DNA of 64,000 nt, taken from an uncultured Mycobacteriaceae bacterium (lineage in GTDB: Bacteria > Actinomycetota > Actinomycetes > Mycobacteriales > Mycobacteriaceae). Below the pieces are notes generated by a model that saw only the letters and a list, made by a program, of their open reading frames with translations, made no database searches and was not told where the DNA came from. Numbering within the stretch: the first letter of the stretch is position 1; each line of letters opens with the position of its first letter. This document shows positions 44,719-54,419 of this stretch, one piece after another. The DNA lies in the NCBI GenBank assembly GCA_902826815.1, contig CADEGF010000005.1:87243-151242 (forward strand), given 5' to 3'. The translations under genes were made by a program, and so were the position numbers.

Positions 44719-44737
44719 AATGGAAACGGTTTTCATT
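44719..44737. promoter_or_regulatory. Candidate Zur/Fur-type box
   Basis: AATGGAAACGGTTTTCATT is a 9-1-9 inverted repeat with one mismatch, the shape of Fur-family (Zur) operators, ending 17 bases before the zinc-receptor start. A zinc transporter behind such a box points to Zur (FurB) repression. A LacI operator is the alternative because lacI is divergent. Confidence 0.6.
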
Positions 44738-44754
44738 TGTATTAGGAGGATTCG

Positions 44755-45666
44755 GTGGGCAAGGTGGCGATCAGGCTGGCAGTCGGGCTTGCGACGGCGG
44801 CGCTCGCCGTGTCCGGCTGCACGGACAACCATTCCGGGCATGACCATGACCACGGTGCGGCCTCCGTCGTCGCCACCACCGACGTCTGGGGCAGCGTGGC
44901 GAGCGCGGTCGCCGGGGAGCACGCGTCGGTCAAGTCGGTCGAAACCGGCGCGAACGCCGACCCGCATTCGTTCGAAGCCACCCCTGCCGATGTGGCGACG
45001 ATCGCCGATGCATCCCTCGTGGTCTACAACGGCGGCGGCTACGACCACTGGGTGGACGACGTGCTGGCGGGCGACCCCGAAATCGATGCGGTCGACGCAT
45101 ATTCACTTCGCAACGCCGAAGAGCCGGCCAACGAGCACGTCTTCTACGACGTGGGGGTGGCCAAGGCCGTCGCAGCCGAAATCGCCGAGCGGCTCGCCGA
45201 GAACGAGCCGTCACACGCCGACCTCTATCGTGCCAACGCAACCGAATTCGGCAAAAGGGCCGATGCCATCGCAGAATCGCAGCGGGCGATCGGCAAGGCG
45301 CATCCTTCGGGATCCGTCGTCGCGACCGAACCGGTGGCGTACTACCTGCTTCGCAATGCCGGGATCACCGACCGCACCCCGCCGGGCTTCGCCAGCGCGG
45401 TCGAGGAGGGCGACGACCCTTCACCCGCGGACGTCGCAGCGATGCTCGATCTGATCAACGCCCGCGAGGTGTCGGTACTGCTGTTCAACCCGCAGACCGA
45501 GACCCCGGCCACCACGCAGATTCGGGACGCCGCGCAGCAGGCTTCGCTGCCCATCGTCACCGTCACCGAAACCCTGCCGCAGGGCGTGGACTACCTGACC
45601 TGGCAGCGCGACACCACCGACGAACTCGCGCAGCAATTCGACAAAGCGCCACAGACGAATCGATAG
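44755..45666 (+). CDS. znuA: Zinc ABC transporter substrate-binding lipoprotein
   Basis: A 303-residue cluster A-I metal receptor. GTG 44755 follows AGGAGGA. A lipoprotein signal with lipobox VSGC (about residue 22) precedes a His-rich segment NHSGHDHDHG, typical of zinc receptors. Binding-site elements include ANADPHSFEATPADVATIADASLVVYNGGGYDHWVDD with two His, EHVFYD and FNPQTETP. It captures Zn(II), or possibly Mn(II), for the permease and ATPase that follow. M. smegmatis has a Zur-controlled znu operon in the same neighbourhood. Confidence 0.9.
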   Translation: MGKVAIRLAVGLATAALAVSGCTDNHSGHDHDHGAASVVATTDVWGSVASAVAGEHASVKSVETGANADPHSFEATPADVATIADASLVVYNGGGYDHWVDDVLAGDPEIDAVDAYSLRNAEEPANEHVFYDVGVAKAVAAEIAERLAENEPSHADLYRANATEFGKRADAIAESQRAIGKAHPSGSVVATEPVAYYLLRNAGITDRTPPGFASAVEEGDDPSPADVAAMLDLINAREVSVLLFNPQTETPATTQIRDAAQQASLPIVTVTETLPQGVDYLTWQRDTTDELAQQFDKAPQTNR

Positions 45667-45673
45667 TGGCCTG

Positions 45674-46492
45674 GTGGCTGCTGCTGACGTCGTCGACCTG
45701 TTGGGTGGCCGCCTCGCCTTCGGCGATCGGGTGCTCTGGGACGAACTCGACCTCTCGGTGCGGGCGGGCGAGTTCATCGCGGTGCTCGGACCGAACGGGA
45801 CCGGCAAGACATCCCTGCTGAAGGTGCTGCTCGGCGAACTGCCGCTGTCGGCGGGCACCGTCACGGTCGCGGGACAACCGGTCACCGCGGGCAGCGACCT
45901 GATCGGCTACGTACCGCAACATCGAGCCGTCGATCCGGGGCTGACACTGCGCGGCAGCGATCTCGTCGGCCTCGGACTCGACGGTCACCGATGGGGTGTG
46001 ACGAGCCTGCGGCCCGCCGAGCGATCGAGACGACGCGCTGCGGTGGCGACGGCGCTGCACCAGGTGAATGCCGATCGCCTTGCGGGGGTGCCCGTCGGCG
46101 TGATGTCGGGCGGCGAGCTGCAGCGAGTACGGATCGCCCAGGCACTGGCAAGCGATCCCGTGCTGTTGCTGTGCGACGAGCCGCTGCTGAATCTCGACCC
46201 CGCCAACGCCCGGCTGGTCTCCGCGCTCATCGACCAACGAAGGCGGGACGCCGATACCGCGGTGCTGTTCGTCACCCACGAGGTGAATCCGGTTCTGCCC
46301 TATGTGGATCGGGTGCTGTACCTGGTCGACGGGCGGTTCCGGGTCGGCACCGTCGACGAGGTGATGACCTCGGATACGCTCTCGCAGCTCTACCGCGCCG
46401 ACATCCAGGTGGTGAAGGTGGCTGGCCGCTACGTCGTCGTCGGCGAGCACATCGACCATTCCGGTCACGCGAGCGGGCACACCCATGAATGA
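45674..46492 (+). CDS. znuC: Zinc ABC transporter ATPase with His-rich tail
   Basis: A 272-residue nucleotide-binding subunit starting at GTG 45674. It has Walker A GPNGTGKT (39-46), Q-loop YVPQHRAVDPGLTLRG, signature MSGGELQRVRIAQALA, Walker B VLLLCDEPLLNLDPA and switch His in FVTHEVNPVLPYVD. The last 16 residues (HIDHSGHASGHTHE) are His-rich, as in several zinc-transport ATPases, and may sense zinc. It overlaps the permease start by eight bases. Confidence 0.9.
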   Translation: MAAADVVDLLGGRLAFGDRVLWDELDLSVRAGEFIAVLGPNGTGKTSLLKVLLGELPLSAGTVTVAGQPVTAGSDLIGYVPQHRAVDPGLTLRGSDLVGLGLDGHRWGVTSLRPAERSRRRAAVATALHQVNADRLAGVPVGVMSGGELQRVRIAQALASDPVLLLCDEPLLNLDPANARLVSALIDQRRRDADTAVLFVTHEVNPVLPYVDRVLYLVDGRFRVGTVDEVMTSDTLSQLYRADIQVVKVAGRYVVVGEHIDHSGHASGHTHE

Positions 46493-47351
46493 CCGGCTGA
46501 CAGACGTCATCGCGCACCTGTTCGCATTCGACGTGACCGCCGACCTGCTCGGCCGCGACTTCGTCCAGCAGGCGTTGATCGCCGCCGCGCTGCTGGCTCT
46601 CGTCGCGGGTCTGATCGGGCCGTTCATCGTGATGCGCCAGATGTCGTTCGCCGTTCACGGATCGAGCGAATTATCCTTGACCGGAGCGGCTTTCGCGTTG
46701 CTGACGGGGCTGAACGTCGGCATCGGCGCCCTGGTGGGCAGCGCGCTGGCCGCCGTGCTGTTCGGCATCCTCGGACAGCGCACCCGCGAGCGCGACTCCG
46801 CGATCGGGGTGGTGCTGGCATTCGGGTTGGGCCTCGCAGTGCTGTTCATCCACCTGTACCCGGGCCGCACCGGAACCAGCTTCGCGCTGCTGACCGGACA
46901 GATCGTCGGCATCGGCTACTCGGGGCTGGCGCTGCTCGCGGTTGTCACCGTCGTCGTGACCGTCGTGCTGGCCGTCTGTTACCGACCGCTGCTGTTCTCC
47001 ACCGTCGATCCCGACGTGGCCGCGGCGCGCGGCGTTCCGGTCCGCGCGATGGGCATCGTGTTCGCCGCACTTGTGGGTGTGGTGGCCGCACAGGGTGTGC
47101 AGATCGTCGGCGCATTGCTGGTGATGTCGCTGTTGATCACGCCAGCCGCCGCGGCCTCGCGGGTATTCGTCTCCCCCGCGGCCACGATCGTCGCCTCGGT
47201 GGTCTTCGCCGAGATATCCGCCGTCGGCGGCATCGTGCTGTCGCTGGCGCCTGGAGTTCCGGTGTCGGTATTCGTCACGACGATCTCGTTCGCGATCTTC
47301 GTGGCCTGCTGGCTGGTCGGCAGCCGTATCCGCACCACGAAGTCGTATTAG
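46485..47351 (+). CDS. znuB: Zinc ABC transporter permease
   Basis: A 288-residue ABC-3-type permease with eight or so membrane segments (for example FVQQALIAAALLALVAGLIGPFIVMRQMSFAVHGSSELSLTGAAFALLTG and VGALLVMSLLITPAAAASRVFVSP). The F-V-x-R-x-M-S-F-A-x-H sequence is the family hallmark. It completes the znuA-C-B operon and converges on sseB with a four-base overlap. Confidence 0.92.
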   Translation: MNDRLTDVIAHLFAFDVTADLLGRDFVQQALIAAALLALVAGLIGPFIVMRQMSFAVHGSSELSLTGAAFALLTGLNVGIGALVGSALAAVLFGILGQRTRERDSAIGVVLAFGLGLAVLFIHLYPGRTGTSFALLTGQIVGIGYSGLALLAVVTVVVTVVLAVCYRPLLFSTVDPDVAAARGVPVRAMGIVFAALVGVVAAQGVQIVGALLVMSLLITPAAAASRVFVSPAATIVASVVFAEISAVGGIVLSLAPGVPVSVFVTTISFAIFVACWLVGSRIRTTKSY

Positions 47352-48175
47352 CCGGTCTCGACGGGATGCGTTGGGTCAGAAGACCATTCGGACCACGATC
47401 CGGGATACAGCGCGACGTCGACACCGAGCGATGCCAGGGCGGCGACGACGACCGACGCCGTGACACCGGAGCCGCAGTAGGCACCTGCGCCGTCGAGATC
47501 GCCGAAAAGCATTGCGAGATCTTTTTCCGCCAGGAACGTGCCGTCGTCGGCCAGAAACCCGGTGCTCGGCGCGTTGCAGGCGCCGGGAATGTGTCCCGCG
47601 ACCGGATCGATCGGCTCGACTTCGCCGAGGAACCGCTCGGGTGCCCGCGCATCGAGCAGGGTGTCGGCGGCCGTCACCGTCTCGGCCGTCAGGGTGGGAA
47701 GCGCACCGGAATACAGGTCGTCATGGGTGACGGTGACGTCTCCCGGCTCGGGTGCGACCGCGCCCACCTCGTGCTCGCCTTCCCAGGCCGCCAACCCGCC
47801 GTCGAGGATGCGGACGTTCTCGATGCCTGCGGCCGTCAACACCCACCAGGCGCGGGCCGACCCTGCCCGGTTCCAGTCGTCGTAGACGACGACCGGGACG
47901 CCGTTGCGCAGGCCCCACCGACGCCCGGCCGCCTCGAGTGCGCGGCCCGATGGCAGCGGATGACGCCCACGCCCTCGTACTGAGTGGTCGCTGAGCTCGT
48001 CCTCGAGCGATACGTACACCGCACCGGGGATGTGGCCGCGTTCGAAGGCGTCGCGCCCATCGGGCTCCGCCAGCTGCCAGCGCACGTCCAGGATCCTCAC
48101 CGGCTCGCCCGCAGCCGCCAGGGCGGCCAGTTCGGTCGCGGTGATCAACACGTCGTCACGCCGTCGTCGGTTCAC
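47348..48175 (-). CDS. sseB: Thiosulfate sulfurtransferase (rhodanese) SseB
   Basis: A 275-residue two-domain rhodanese that strongly resembles mycobacterial SseB: VRILDVRWQLAEPDGRDAFERGHIPGAVYVSLEDELSDHSVRGRGRHPLPSG, VVYDDWNRAGSARAWWVLTAAGIENVRILDGGLAAWEG, and the active-site loop AYCGSGVTASVVVAAL with the persulfide Cys in the C-terminal domain. It transfers sulfane sulfur from a donor such as thiosulfate. GTG 48175 is taken as start; a second GTG at the DDVLITATELAAL segment is possible. SseB maps elsewhere in M. tuberculosis (Rv2291), so the location differs. Confidence 0.88.
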   Translation of the reverse strand: MNRRRRDDVLITATELAALAAAGEPVRILDVRWQLAEPDGRDAFERGHIPGAVYVSLEDELSDHSVRGRGRHPLPSGRALEAAGRRWGLRNGVPVVVYDDWNRAGSARAWWVLTAAGIENVRILDGGLAAWEGEHEVGAVAPEPGDVTVTHDDLYSGALPTLTAETVTAADTLLDARAPERFLGEVEPIDPVAGHIPGACNAPSTGFLADDGTFLAEKDLAMLFGDLDGAGAYCGSGVTASVVVAALASLGVDVALYPGSWSEWSSDPTHPVETG

Positions 48176-48203
48176 ACATCCAGCGTGCCATTAGGCTGGC
48201 GGC

Positions 48204-48962
48204 ATGGCGTCCGTCGACCTCAACGCCGACCTGGGGGAAAGCTTCGGTACCTGGCAACTCGGTGACGACGACGCCATGCTCCGCCTCGTCACCAGCGCCA
48301 ACGTCGCATGCGGATTCCACGCGGGCGACTCGGCCACCCTGCGGCACAGCTGCGAAGAGGCCGCGAAGAACGGCGTGCGCATCGGCGCACAGGTCGGCTA
48401 CCGCGATCTGGCCGGATTCGGCAGAAGGTTCATCGACATCACCTCCGCCGACCTGACGGCCGACGTCATCTACCAGATCGGCGCGTTGCAGGCACTCGCG
48501 CAGGTGGCCGGATCATCGGTTGCCTACGTGAAACCCCATGGCGCGCTGTACAACACGATCGTCAACAACCACGACCAGGCCCGCGCGGTTGCGGAGGCGG
48601 TGCATGCCGTCGACCCGAAGCTGCCGGTGCTTGGGCTGGCCGGGTCGGTGTTCTTCGCAGAGGCCGAACGGCTCGGCCTTCGTACCGTTCCCGAGGCGTT
48701 CGCCGACCGCTCCTACCGGCCCGACGGGCAGTTGGTGTCCCGGCGGGAACGCAATGCCGTGTTGCACGACGCAGGCGAGATCGCCGACAGGGTGGCGTCG
48801 ATGGTTCAGTCCGGGCGGGTGGTTGCCGTCGACGGGTCGACAATCCCGATCATCGTCGAATCCGTTTGCGTACACGGTGATTCGCCAGGGGCCGTGCAGA
48901 TCGCCACCGCGGTGCGCGACCGCCTGGTCGGCGACGGCGTCGAGTTGGCTGCGTTCGCCTGA
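48204..48962 (+). CDS. pxpA: LamB/YcsF-family protein, 5-oxoprolinase subunit A (PxpA)
   Basis: A 252-residue protein with the family start SVDLNADLGESFGTWQLGDDDAML, then VTSANVACGFHAGDSATLRHSCEEA, AQVGYRDLAGFGRRF and YVKPHGALYNTIV. PxpA works with PxpB and PxpC to open 5-oxoproline (pyroglutamate) with ATP; neither partner is next to it here. The last base of its stop is the first base of the MBL-fold gene, so the two are coupled. Confidence 0.9.
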   Translation: MASVDLNADLGESFGTWQLGDDDAMLRLVTSANVACGFHAGDSATLRHSCEEAAKNGVRIGAQVGYRDLAGFGRRFIDITSADLTADVIYQIGALQALAQVAGSSVAYVKPHGALYNTIVNNHDQARAVAEAVHAVDPKLPVLGLAGSVFFAEAERLGLRTVPEAFADRSYRPDGQLVSRRERNAVLHDAGEIADRVASMVQSGRVVAVDGSTIPIIVESVCVHGDSPGAVQIATAVRDRLVGDGVELAAFA

Positions 48963-49882
48963 TGCGCCTGCGGCCCGGCCGACCCGATCTCGGTGACTAC
49001 ACGAGGTTTTTCGACGCGCCACAGGCCGCCGCCGATGCTGCGTTGACGGTGACGTGGGCCGGTGTCTCCACACTGCTCGTCGACGACGGATCCTCGGCGC
49101 TGATGACCGACGGCTTCTTCTCCCGCCCCGGTCTGGTCACCGTCGGACTGCGGCAGATCGCGCCGTCGGCCGCGCGGATCGACGGCAGCCTCGAACGGTT
49201 GGGGGTCGACCGACTCGAGGCCGTGCTGCCGGTGCACACCCATTTCGACCACGCGATGGACTCGGCGGTAGTCGCCAAGCGCACCGGGGCGCGTATCGTC
49301 GGAGGCGCGTCGGCGGCGCACGTCGGCATCGGGGGCGGCCTCCCCGAGGACCGCGTGGTGGTCGCGACGCCTGGTGAACCCGTCACACTGGGCGCCTACG
49401 ACGTGACGCTGGTGAAGGCCGAACACTGTCCCCCCGACCGGTTTCCGGGTGTGATCACCGCACCCGTCACGCCGCCGGTAAAAACGTCGGCGTACAAATG
49501 CGGCGAGGCGTGGTCGACGCTTGTGCACCACCGGCCGTCTGGCCGTCGGCTGCTGATCATCGGTAGCGCGGGCTTCGTCCCCGGTGCGCTCGCCGACTAC
49601 CGCGCCGAGGTGGTGTACCTGGGCATCGGTCAACTGGGCGTGCAGCCCGAGCGTTATCTCGTCGACTACTGGACTGAGACGGTGCGGGCGGTCGGCGCGC
49701 GCCGCGTTGTGCTGATTCACTGGGACGACTTCTTTCGGCCGCTGACCGCGCCGCTGCGCGCCCTCCCGTATGCCGGGGACGACCTCGACGTGTCGATGCG
49801 CGTGCTCACCGCGCTCGCCGCCGACGACGGCGTCCCGCTGCATCTGCCGACGCTGTGGCAACGCGCTGACCCGTGGAGCTGA
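48962..49882 (+). CDS. MBL-fold metallo-hydrolase (Rv3577-like)
   Basis: A 306-residue metallo-beta-lactamase-fold protein. The N-terminal strand segment VTWAGVSTLLVDDGSSALMTDGFFSRPG precedes the zinc motif HTHFDHAMD (about 90-98); further metal ligands are probably in KAEHCPP and VLIHWDDFF. No signal peptide is evident. It matches the position of Rv3577, directly before an ArsB-type permease as in M. tuberculosis. The substrate is unknown. Confidence 0.85.
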   Translation: MRLRPGRPDLGDYTRFFDAPQAAADAALTVTWAGVSTLLVDDGSSALMTDGFFSRPGLVTVGLRQIAPSAARIDGSLERLGVDRLEAVLPVHTHFDHAMDSAVVAKRTGARIVGGASAAHVGIGGGLPEDRVVVATPGEPVTLGAYDVTLVKAEHCPPDRFPGVITAPVTPPVKTSAYKCGEAWSTLVHHRPSGRRLLIIGSAGFVPGALADYRAEVVYLGIGQLGVQPERYLVDYWTETVRAVGARRVVLIHWDDFFRPLTAPLRALPYAGDDLDVSMRVLTALAADDGVPLHLPTLWQRADPWS

Positions 49883-51111
49883 CGCTCGCGCTGGTCGCGC
49901 TGGCCGTCGTGCTGGCGTTCGCGATGGTCAAACCTCGGGGCTGGCCGGAGGCTGTCGCCGCGGTACCCGCCGCGGGGCTGCTCATCGCATTCGGCGTCGT
50001 GCCGTTGCGAGAGGCGGCCCACGAGGTCCAGCAGCTGCTCCCGGTGGTGCTGTTCCTGGCCGCCGTGCTGATGCTGGCGCAACTCTGCGACGACGAGGGG
50101 CTGTTCCGGGCCGCCGGTGCGGCGATGGCAAGATCGGCCACCGGCGCTGCGGGACTGCTGGTGAAAGTGTTCGTGATGGGCGCCGTGACGACAGCGGTCC
50201 TGAGCCTGGACGCGACCGTAGTGCTGCTGACCCCCGTGGTCCTCGCGACAACCCGCACACTCCGGGTTCCGGCAAGGCCGCACGCGTACGCCACCGCACA
50301 CCTGGCCAACACCGCGTCGCTTCTTCTGCCGGTGTCGAACCTGACCAACCTGCTGGCGTTCAGCGCGGCGGGCCTGTCCTTCGTTCACTTCACCGCCGTG
50401 ATGACACCATCGTGGCTGGCGGCCGTCGTCGCCGAATTCTTCCTGCTGCGTTGGCTTTTTGCGCGGGATCTTGCCGTTAGACCCGCACCTGAGCCGACAC
50501 CCGAACCGGTGCGGGTTCCGGTATTCGTGTTGGTGGTAATCGCCCTGACGTTGGTCGGGTTCGCCGTCATGTCGCTGCTCGGCTTCTCACCCGCGTGGGC
50601 CGCGCTCGCCGGGGTCGTCGTGCTCGGCGTGCGGGCACTGGCCCGGCGGGACACGTCGGTGGCGCGCATCGCACGGGCAGCCGATGTGCCGTTCCTGGTG
50701 TTCGTGCTGTGCCTTGGGGTGGTCGTCGACGGGTTGATGCTGCACGGCCTCGAATCCGCGATGCGCGGGGTGCTCCCCGACGGCACCACGCTGCTCGCGC
50801 TGCTCGGCATCGCGGCCGTCGCGGCGGTGCTGTCCAATGTCGTCAACAATCTGCCCGCCGTCCTCGTGCTGCTGCCGCTGGTGTCCGCATCGGGGCCCGC
50901 CGCGGTACTGGCGATGCTGCTGGGCGTGAACATCGGACCCAACCTGACATATGTGGGCTCACTGGCGAATCTGCTGTGGCGCAGCGTCGTCCGCCGCGAC
51001 ATTCCCGCGGGGTTCCGCGAGTTCAGCCGCGTCGGCCTGATCACCACACCGGTCACGCTGATCGTGGCCGTGCTCGGACTCTGGGTCGGCATCGCACTGT
51101 TCGGTGTCTAG
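49873..51111 (+). CDS. ArsB/SLC13-type ion transporter (Rv3578-like)
   Basis: A 412-residue membrane protein of the ion-transporter superfamily starting at GTG 49873, overlapping the MBL gene by ten bases. About eleven hydrophobic segments are visible. Family signatures are LLPVVLFLAAVLMLAQLCDDEGLF, TTAVLSLDATVVLLTPVVLATTR in the first repeat, and SNVVNNLPAVLVLLPL with LGVNIGPNLTYVGSLANLLWR in the second. It is called arsB2 in M. tuberculosis, but no arsR or arsC is nearby, so the substrate is uncertain (arsenite or an organic anion). Confidence 0.88.
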   Translation: MELTLALVALAVVLAFAMVKPRGWPEAVAAVPAAGLLIAFGVVPLREAAHEVQQLLPVVLFLAAVLMLAQLCDDEGLFRAAGAAMARSATGAAGLLVKVFVMGAVTTAVLSLDATVVLLTPVVLATTRTLRVPARPHAYATAHLANTASLLLPVSNLTNLLAFSAAGLSFVHFTAVMTPSWLAAVVAEFFLLRWLFARDLAVRPAPEPTPEPVRVPVFVLVVIALTLVGFAVMSLLGFSPAWAALAGVVVLGVRALARRDTSVARIARAADVPFLVFVLCLGVVVDGLMLHGLESAMRGVLPDGTTLLALLGIAAVAAVLSNVVNNLPAVLVLLPLVSASGPAAVLAMLLGVNIGPNLTYVGSLANLLWRSVVRRDIPAGFREFSRVGLITTPVTLIVAVLGLWVGIALFGV

Positions 51112-51297
51112 TCTGCACGTCGAGCGTATGGGCTACGGACGGCGTTGATCGGTTTACGCGCCACAACCCATACACTCGAGCGCTGGCTAAGAGCCGGTTA
51201 CGGCGATACCAACAACAAAGGGCCGGCTGACGTCCAGTCGTTGATCGATGGCGCTGCGGTTGGCGAACCGCCATGCCTTCCAACCAAAATGTGACCC

Positions 51298-52056
51298 GTG
51301 GGCGCCTTCACTCGCTACGTGGCCATTGGCGACTCCTTCACCGAGGGCGTCGGCGATCCACACCCGTCGAGCCCCAACGGTCTGCGCGGGTGGGCAGATC
51401 GCGTAGCGGATTCTTTGGCGCAAGCCAACCCGGATCTGCGCTACGCGAACCTCGCCGTGCGGGGCAGGCGGATGGCCGAGATCCTCGACGAACAGCTGCA
51501 CACCGCGCTGATGCTCGAGCCGGACCTCGTCACCATCTACGCGGGGATGAACAACCTGCTCCTTCTGCGCAACGACGTCGACGCCATGATGGCCAGATAC
51601 GCCGAGGGGCTCAAGGCACTGCAACAGTCCGGGGCGGTCGTGCTTGCCTTCACCGCGGCCGATCTCGGCACGGTGCCGCTGTTCCGGCGCCTGCGCGGCC
51701 GCGCCGCGGTCTACAACGAACTGCTGCGCGGCATCGCCGACGACCTAGGCCTGGCTCTCGTCGACTTCTGGCGGTTCGCCGAGTTTCGCGACTCACGCCT
51801 GTGGGACGGCGACCGAATCCATCTGTCACCGCTCGGTCACGAACGATTCGCGGCCAAAGTGCTTGACACGCTTGCGGTCTCTCACGAGCTGACCTCACGT
51901 TCGCCGCTGTCGTCGACCCCACCGGAGCGGGACTTCCGATCGAATCTCCGGTGGACCGCTGCGTTCGCGGCACCGTATGTCGCCAAGAGGATGCGGCTGG
52001 CCAATCGGGGCGAGGTTGTCGGGCCGAAGCTCACCGAGCTGACGAAGGTGCTCTAA
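51298..52056 (+). CDS. SGNH/GDSL-type esterase/hydrolase
   Basis: A 252-residue SGNH hydrolase starting at GTG 51298. Block I is [14 protein letters not shown] (Ser near residue 13), block II Gly in [12 protein letters not shown], block III GMNN and block [11 protein letters not shown] with the Asp-His pair. No signal peptide or membrane segment, so probably cytoplasmic. Such enzymes deacylate thioesters, lipids or glycans. It follows a 186-base gap in which I see no gene and ends overlapping the convergent rlmB by four bases. It is absent between Rv3578 and Rv3579c in M. tuberculosis. Confidence 0.87.
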   Translation: MGAFTRYVAIGDSFTEGVGDPHPSSPNGLRGWADRVADSLAQANPDLRYANLAVRGRRMAEILDEQLHTALMLEPDLVTIYAGMNNLLLLRNDVDAMMARYAEGLKALQQSGAVVLAFTAADLGTVPLFRRLRGRAAVYNELLRGIADDLGLALVDFWRFAEFRDSRLWDGDRIHLSPLGHERFAAKVLDTLAVSHELTSRSPLSSTPPERDFRSNLRWTAAFAAPYVAKRMRLANRGEVVGPKLTELTKVL

Positions 52057-53000
52057 CCCCGTCGCTGGCGCGCGATTTCGGCCAGCACCACACCCGCGGC
52101 CACCGAGGCGTTGAGCGACTCCGTCGGTCCGGCCATCGGAATCGACACCACCGCATCGCAGGTCTCGCGAACCAGCCGCGACAGGCCCTTACCCTCGGAG
52201 CCGACCACCAGAACGATCGGATCCGTACCGTCAAACTCGTCGAGCGTGATGTCGCTGTCGGCGTCCAGCCCGACCACCTGAACACCGGCATCTTGCCAAC
52301 TCTTCAGCGCCCGAGTGAGATTCGTCGCCCTGGCAACGGGGAGTCTGGCGGCGGCACCTGCGCTCGTGCGCCATGCGACAGCGGTGACCGATGCCGATCG
52401 TCGCTGCGGGATCAGCACCCCGTGGCCGCCGAAGCCGGCAACCGAGCGCACGATCGCACCAAGGTTGCGAGGATCCGAGATGTTATCCAGCGCGACAAGC
52501 AGGGCAGGCGTGCTGTCCTTGGTCGCGGTCGCAAGCAGGTCGTCGGGGTGTGCGTACTGGTACGGCGGCACCTGCAACCCGATGCCCTGGTGCAGTCCGT
52601 TCGAGCTCATGCGGTCCAGGTCGCTGCGGGGCACCTCGAGAATCGAGATCCCGGCATCGGCTGCGCGCCTTACCGATTCGGTCAGTCGCTCGTCTGCGTC
52701 GGCGCCCAGCGCCACGTAGAGCGCCGTGGCTGGCACGCCTGCGCGCAGGCACTCCAGTACGGGGTTGCGGCCGAGCACCACCTCGGTGTCGTCGGTGCGC
52801 CGCTTCTGCTGCCGCTGTTGTTGGTTCTTGGCGGCCCTCTTCGCGGCCTTGGCGGCGGGATGATGGGGCCGTTGGTGCGCGGGCGGTGTTGCGCCACGCC
52901 CTTCAAGACCGCGGCGGCGTACCCCGCCCGAGCCGACCTGGGGACCCTTCTTGGTGCCGGGTTTGCGGATCGCGCCTTTGCGTTGAGAGTTGCCTGCCAT
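52053..53000 (-). CDS. rlmB: 23S rRNA 2'-O-methyltransferase, TrmH/RlmB family
   Basis: A 315-residue SpoU-family enzyme starting at ATG 53000, sharing one base with the cysS stop (TAATG). A basic, low-complexity N-terminal ~70 residues (many Lys, Arg and Gln) precede an L30e-like domain ([26 protein letters not shown]) and a knotted SPOUT domain: [49 protein letters not shown] and [22 protein letters not shown]. It methylates a ribose in 23S rRNA; the exact nucleotide is inferred from the family (Gm2251). Matches Rv3579c. Confidence 0.9.
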   Translation of the reverse strand: MAGNSQRKGAIRKPGTKKGPQVGSGGVRRRGLEGRGATPPAHQRPHHPAAKAAKRAAKNQQQRQQKRRTDDTEVVLGRNPVLECLRAGVPATALYVALGADADERLTESVRRAADAGISILEVPRSDLDRMSSNGLHQGIGLQVPPYQYAHPDDLLATATKDSTPALLVALDNISDPRNLGAIVRSVAGFGGHGVLIPQRRSASVTAVAWRTSAGAAARLPVARATNLTRALKSWQDAGVQVVGLDADSDITLDEFDGTDPIVLVVGSEGKGLSRLVRETCDAVVSIPMAGPTESLNASVAAGVVLAEIARQRRG

Positions 53001-54400
53001 TACTTGGTGTACCCGTCCAGCAGGGTCCACTGCGGTCCATCGGCGGTGTCGGTGACATCGACCCCGGCCTGCTTCAACCTGTCCCTTATCGCGTCGGCCT
53101 CCGCCCAGTCCCTGCGTTCCCTTGCATCCTGGCGTCGCTGAATCTCGGCGTGCACCAACACATCGACGGCCGCCAGCGCGGCGGACGTCTCATCGCGGGA
53201 CTCCCAGCGCTCGTCGAGCGGATCGCAGCCGAGGATGCCCATCATGGCGCGGATCGAACCCGCGCGGGCCATCGCCGTCTCGTGGTCGCCCGCTTCCAGC
53301 GCCCGGTTGCCCTCTGCGCGGGCGGCATGTACCTCCGCGAGCGCGATCGGCACCGACAGATCGTCGTCGAGTGCGGCCGCGTATGCGGGCGTCCACTCGC
53401 CCACCTCGACGGCGCCGACCCGGTTGCGGACACGGTGCAGGAACTCCTCGACGCCGGTGTAGGCCTTCGCCGCGTCCTGCAATGCGGTCTCGGAGAACTC
53501 CAACATCGACCGATAGTGCGCACTGCCAAGGTAGTACCGAAGCTCGGCGGGCCGAACCCGTTGCAGCACAGCGGGTATGGCCAGTACGTTGCCAAGCGAC
53601 TTGCTCATCTTCTCGCCACCCATGGTGACCCAGCCGTTGTGCAACCAAAAGCGGGCGAACCGGTCGCCTGCGGCCTCGGCCTGTGCGATCTCGTTCTCGT
53701 GGTGCGGGAAGATCAGGTCCATACCGCCTGCGTGGATGTCGAACTCCGCGCCGAGATACGCCTCGCACATCGCGACGCATTCGGTGTGCCAGCCGGGCCT
53801 GCCGCGTCCCCACGGCGTCGGCCACGACGGTTCGCCCGGTTTCTCGCCCTTCCACAGGGTGAAGTCGCGCTGGTCGCGCTTATCGGTGGCGGTGCCCTCG
53901 CCCTGATGCACGTCGTCGATCCGGTGGCCGGACAGCTTGCCGTAATCGGGCAGGCTCAACACGTCGAAGTAGACGTCACCGCCTGCGGCATAGGCGTGGT
54001 TGTCGTCGATCAACCGGGTGATCAGCTCGATCATCTCGGTGATGTGGCCCGTGGCACGCGGCTCAGCCGACGGCGGCAGCACGCCAAGCGCGTCGTAGGC
54101 GGCCGAAAACGCGCGCTCGTAGGTGGCGGCCCACTCCCACCACGGCCTGCCCGCGTCAGCGGCCTTGTTGAGGATCTTGTCGTCGATATCGGTGACGTTG
54201 CGGATGAACGCGACGTCGTAGCCCTTGGCCATCAGCCAACGGCGCAGCACATCGAACGCCACGCCGCTGCGCACGTGGCCGATGTGGGGCAGGCCCTGGA
54301 CGGTCGCGCCGCACAGGTATATCGACACATGGCCGTCGCGCACCGGCACGAATTCACGGACAGCGCCCGCCATCGTGTCGTACAGCCGCAGATCGGTCAC
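53000..54400 (-). CDS. cysS: Cysteinyl-tRNA synthetase
   Basis: A 466-residue class I aminoacyl-tRNA synthetase starting at GTG 54400. The zinc-binding and signature region is [29 protein letters not shown] (HIGH-type motif PHIGH), with [41 protein letters not shown] supplying further zinc ligands and [10 protein letters not shown] as the KMSKS loop. It charges tRNA-Cys. It lies between rlmB and ispF as in Rv3580c. Confidence 0.97.
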   Translation of the reverse strand: MTDLRLYDTMAGAVREFVPVRDGHVSIYLCGATVQGLPHIGHVRSGVAFDVLRRWLMAKGYDVAFIRNVTDIDDKILNKAADAGRPWWEWAATYERAFSAAYDALGVLPPSAEPRATGHITEMIELITRLIDDNHAYAAGGDVYFDVLSLPDYGKLSGHRIDDVHQGEGTATDKRDQRDFTLWKGEKPGEPSWPTPWGRGRPGWHTECVAMCEAYLGAEFDIHAGGMDLIFPHHENEIAQAEAAGDRFARFWLHNGWVTMGGEKMSKSLGNVLAIPAVLQRVRPAELRYYLGSAHYRSMLEFSETALQDAAKAYTGVEEFLHRVRNRVGAVEVGEWTPAYAAALDDDLSVPIALAEVHAARAEGNRALEAGDHETAMARAGSIRAMMGILGCDPLDERWESRDETSAALAAVDVLVHAEIQRRQDARERRDWAEADAIRDRLKQAGVDVTDTADGPQWTLLDGYTK

Positions 54401-54419
54401 GACGGGCCAGCTTACCGGC

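Noticed and set aside
44719-44737. LacI operator for the divergent lacI gene
   Set aside because: The repeat has an odd centre and Fur-like 9-1-9 shape, not the even CG-centred symmetry usual for LacI, and it sits beside the zinc-receptor start; kept only as an alternative.
51112-51297. Possible small gene in the gap before the SGNH hydrolase
   Set aside because: Short frames cross it on both strands, but none has a ribosome site or recognisable protein character. I see nothing definite there.
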